A stretch of DNA of 34,023 nucleotides from positions 1 through 34,023 of the forward strand of contig DUPT01000001.1 of NCBI GenBank assembly GCA_012838225.1. Reading direction: 5' to 3'. Source of the stretch: Tissierellia bacterium (GTDB lineage Bacteria > Bacillota > Clostridia > Peptostreptococcales > Acidaminobacteraceae). Of the stretch, positions 31,802-34,023 are shown one piece after another; position 1 is the stretch's first letter, and every line of letters starts with the position of its first letter. Under the pieces are notes generated by a model. It did no database searches. It had not been told where the DNA came from and worked only from the letters and a program-made list of their open reading frames with translations. The position numbers and the translations under genes are program-made.

Positions 31802-33210
31802 TTGATCACCATCCAGGAGCCCGGTCGCTCCTTCTCGATCTCTTCGATCCCTACACCTAACTCTTGGGCTAAAATCTGCAGGACCCGGTGCTCACAAAAG
31901 CCCCCTTGACACCGGCCTGAGCCCGGTCGGACTCGTCGTTTGACTCCACCGATGGTGGTGGCACCATGCTCGATGGCTTGCTTGATATCGGCTAAGGTTA
32001 TATCCTCGCAGCGACATACCACATCGCCATAATCGGGATTTTGTCTCATGAGCGCCAGCTGCTCCTCGTGTGGTAGATCCTTATATAGGGTGATCCCTCG
32101 GCGCTCTGGGATAAAGTCTGTCTTTTCTATCAGCTGATGCTCTTGTCTGATCATATTTAGAACATATTCCGCGATGGCTGGCGCACTGGCCAGACCGGGT
32201 GAATCGATCCCATTTAGATGATAGGCTCCGGACTCACCACGCCGTATGTCAAAATCGCCTGTTTCACTGGTCGAGCGAAGCCCGGTAAAGACGCGGATCG
32301 TTTTATCTAAGCGGACCTTTCGGATCAGCCGTGAGAGCTGTGAATCGACCTCCTCCAGACCCTCGGCCGTGACCGAGGTATCCTGTTTAGAGTCTTGCAG
32401 GATCGAGGTCGGGCCTAACAATACATTGCCATGGACCGTTGGGGTCACTAAGATCCCCTTGGAGTACTTACTCGGCAATTGGAATAAGACCTGATGATAA
32501 TGGACCCGCTCACTCAGATCGAGGACGCGGTACTCGCCTCTTCGGATATGGGTCGAAAGCAGGCTATCGCCTAGCTCTTTTGCCAGAGCGCCGGTCATTG
32601 CTCCGGCGGCATTGATGAGAACGAGGCAGTGATAGGTCTGATCCTTCGTCTCAACTAAGAACCCAGAGTGTTCCTTCCGAATCCGCTTCACCTCTTGGCG
32701 CGGGTAAAAGGCGACACCATTTAGCATGGCACTCTCCAAGAAGGCAAAGGTGGCATTAAAGGGACAGATGATGGCCGCACCCGGCGCATGCAAAGAAGCC
32801 ACCACTGCATCCGATACCTGGGGTTCAAGCTCTCTGGTTTGATCGGCATCAAGCATATGCAGGTCTGTGACACCATTTTCCAGCCCTGTGAGATAGAGGT
32901 GATTTAACACCAGCTTCTCGTCTTCATTACGGGCTAATACGAGAGAGCCGATCGGCTCATACGGGATGTCGATCACCTGGTGAAGCTCACGATAGAGCTC
33001 AGATCCACGCTTGTTTAGCTTCGCCTTTAATGTTCCCGGCAGCGGGTCATATCCGGCATGGACAATGCCACTGTTGGCTTTGGAGGTTTCCTGAGCCGCT
33101 TCATTGTTCTTATCTAATACGATAACATCTAGTTGATATTTGGAGCATTCTCGTGCGATCGAGGCACCGATGATGCCGGCGCCGATGATCAGGATATCGG
33201 TTTTTATCAT
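31798..33210 (-). CDS. GlpA-like FAD-dependent glycerol-3-phosphate dehydrogenase
   Basis: A 470-residue enzyme expected to oxidise glycerol-3-phosphate to dihydroxyacetone phosphate. The N-terminal DAO fold begins [20 protein letters not shown]. The C-terminal BFD-like [2Fe-2S] domain shows VVCRCEDIT and [16 protein letters not shown]. That architecture is GlpA-like and differs from GlpD. The ATG at 33210 overlaps the glpK stop by four bases; the extra ten codons in the open frame are not needed. Together with the two downstream redox proteins it resembles a GlpABC-type complex. Related two-domain proteins use other hydroxyacids, but the adjacent glpK favours glycerol-3-phosphate. Confidence 0.9.
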   Translation of the reverse strand: MIKTDILIIGAGIIGASIARECSKYQLDVIVLDKNNEAAQETSKANSGIVHAGYDPLPGTLKAKLNKRGSELYRELHQVIDIPYEPIGSLVLARNEDEKLVLNHLYLTGLENGVTDLHMLDADQTRELEPQVSDAVVASLHAPGAAIICPFNATFAFLESAMLNGVAFYPRQEVKRIRKEHSGFLVETKDQTYHCLVLINAAGAMTGALAKELGDSLLSTHIRRGEYRVLDLSERVHYHQVLFQLPSKYSKGILVTPTVHGNVLLGPTSILQDSKQDTSVTAEGLEEVDSQLSRLIRKVRLDKTIRVFTGLRSTSETGDFDIRRGESGAYHLNGIDSPGLASAPAIAEYVLNMIRQEHQLIEKTDFIPERRGITLYKDLPHEEQLALMRQNPDYGDVVCRCEDITLADIKQAIEHGATTIGGVKRRVRPGSGRCQGGFCEHRVLQILAQELGVGIEEIEKERPGSWMVIK

Positions 33211-34023
33211 TCCATCACCCGCCGAAGGGCATCCTGCCACTGGGCGTAGTGGCTATCGATCCAATCCTGTGATTTAGTTGGGTGAAACACCTTGACATCT
33301 GATTGCAAAGCTCTTAGCTGATCGATCGAATCCCAGACACCGACTTCAAGGCCAGCCAGGTAGGCGGCACCTAATGCGGTCGTCTCCGTAATCTTTTGTC
33401 GAACCACCGAGGCCTCCAATATGTCGGCCTGGAACTGCATCAAGAAATTATTGGCGGCCGCTCCCCCATCCACTTGCAGCCTCGGCACCTTAAATCCGGT
33501 ATCCTCCTCCATAGCTTTTAAGATATCAAGGGTTTGATACGCAATGCTCTCGAGTGTTGCCCGGACGATGTGCTCGCGCTTGGTGCCTCGGGTCAATCCA
33601 AAGATCGCCCCTCTGGCATACATCTGCCAATAGGGTGCTCCTAATCCGGTAAAGGCCGGCACCACGACCACCCCATCACTATCATCGACCAGGCCGGCGT
33701 AGTACTCACTCTGGGCAGCGTCATAGATCATTTTCAGCTCATCTCTTAGCCACTGGATGGCGGCACCGGCAACAAAGACCGAGCCCTCCAGTGCGTAGCG
33801 GAGCTCATTCCCCCGTTTCCAAGCCAGGGTCGTGATCAATCCGTTTTGGGACGGCTTCGCCTGCTCACCGGTATTCATCAGCATAAAGCAGCCCGTGCCG
33901 TAGGTGTTCTTGACCATGCCGGCCTCGGTGCAGAGCTGACCAAAGAGAGAGGCCTGCTGGTCCCCGGCCACCCCTCGGATCGGGATCTCGATCCCGGCGA
34001 TCACCTCTGGGTGGGTCAGGCCG
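33207..34023 (-). CDS. glpK: Glycerol kinase, C-terminal part (cut by window edge)
   Basis: About 271 C-terminal residues of a FGGY-family glycerol kinase, which phosphorylates glycerol at the entry to the pathway. The frame is open through the window edge; the coding sequence continues beyond 34023 and no start belongs in view. Visible markers are [33 protein letters not shown], the FGGY signature area [28 protein letters not shown], and [20 protein letters not shown] near the C-terminus. It heads the visible operon; its promoter lies outside the window. Confidence 0.95.
   Translation of the reverse strand, partial: GLTHPEVIAGIEIPIRGVAGDQQASLFGQLCTEAGMVKNTYGTGCFMLMNTGEQAKPSQNGLITTLAWKRGNELRYALEGSVFVAGAAIQWLRDELKMIYDAAQSEYYAGLVDDSDGVVVVPAFTGLGAPYWQMYARGAIFGLTRGTKREHIVRATLESIAYQTLDILKAMEEDTGFKVPRLQVDGGAAANNFLMQFQADILEASVVRQKITETTALGAAYLAGLEVGVWDSIDQLRALQSDVKVFHPTKSQDWIDSHYAQWQDALRRVME

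Noticed and set aside
1-34023. CRISPR arrays, insertion sequences, prophage genes, tRNA or rRNA genes
   Set aside because: I saw no regularly spaced repeats, transposase or integrase motifs, phage structural genes or tRNA-like cloverleafs. I could not run a dedicated search.

Overview
The window looks like chromosomal DNA of a Gram-positive bacterium, most likely an anaerobic Bacillota of clostridial type at about 50% GC. The support is: strong AGGAGG-type ribosome-binding sites, sigma-A-like -35/-10 boxes, U-tailed hairpin terminators, lipoprotein signals, a two-subunit Fe-S L-serine dehydratase (SdaAB/SdaAA), a BusR-like GntR/RCK_C regulator, Fe-S aldo/keto reductases and a FAD-based glycerol-3-phosphate oxidation operon. 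I cannot name the genus. TGA is used as a stop and no tRNA or rRNA gene is visible.

Layout. 0.2-3.6 kb: a TcaA/YvbJ-like zinc-ribbon membrane protein (-), a YczE-family membrane protein (+), a 287-bp insertion with captured gene fragments, and a two-gene unit (-) of a small membrane protein and an HD-domain alarmone-hydrolase-like protein. 3.7-7.6 kb: three overlapping CNNM/CorC (DUF21-CBS-CorC_HlyC) paralogues in one operon (-). 7.7-9.6 kb: a YcaQ/AlkX-like DNA glycosylase and a GNAT acetyltransferase (-). 9.8-12.0 kb: BusR-like regulator, sdaAB and sdaAA (-), followed by a possible structured RNA. 12.1-13.9 kb: a divergent SAM methyltransferase and a MalY/PatB C-S lyase (+). 14.0-14.8 kb: an AT-richer island with two small unrecognised genes, one encoding a secreted six-cysteine protein. 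14.9-17.2 kb: aldo/keto reductase, pirin and a small membrane protein (-).

17.4-21.2 kb holds three tandem lipoprotein serpins (+) with conserved inhibitory hinges and different reactive loops. 21.3-23.7 kb is an arsenic operon (+): ArsR, Acr3 and a DUF2703-ArsC fusion with an internal start site. 23.8-25.6 kb is GTP-dependent PEP carboxykinase (+). 25.7-26.3 kb is a secreted DUF2202 ferritin-like protein (-). 26.5 kb to the end is one long minus-strand run: glpK (cut by the window edge), a GlpA-like dehydrogenase, an FAD/NAD oxidoreductase, a DUF1667 protein, oligoendopeptidase F, an Fe-S aldo/keto reductase and a degenerate APH-fold kinase, nearly all joined by overlaps.

How the genes fit together: metabolism is centred on pyruvate, PEP and triose phosphates (serine dehydratase, C-S lyase, PEPCK, glycerol catabolism). 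Surface defence and stress are represented by the serpins, TcaA-like protein, DUF2202 protein, arsenic efflux, DNA glycosylase and CorC proteins. The most unusual items are the serpin array, the DUF2703-ArsC dual-start gene, the link between a BusR-type (c-di-AMP family) regulator and serine deamination, the degenerate kinase at the end of the glp/pepF operon, and the captured-DNA insertion behind yczE.
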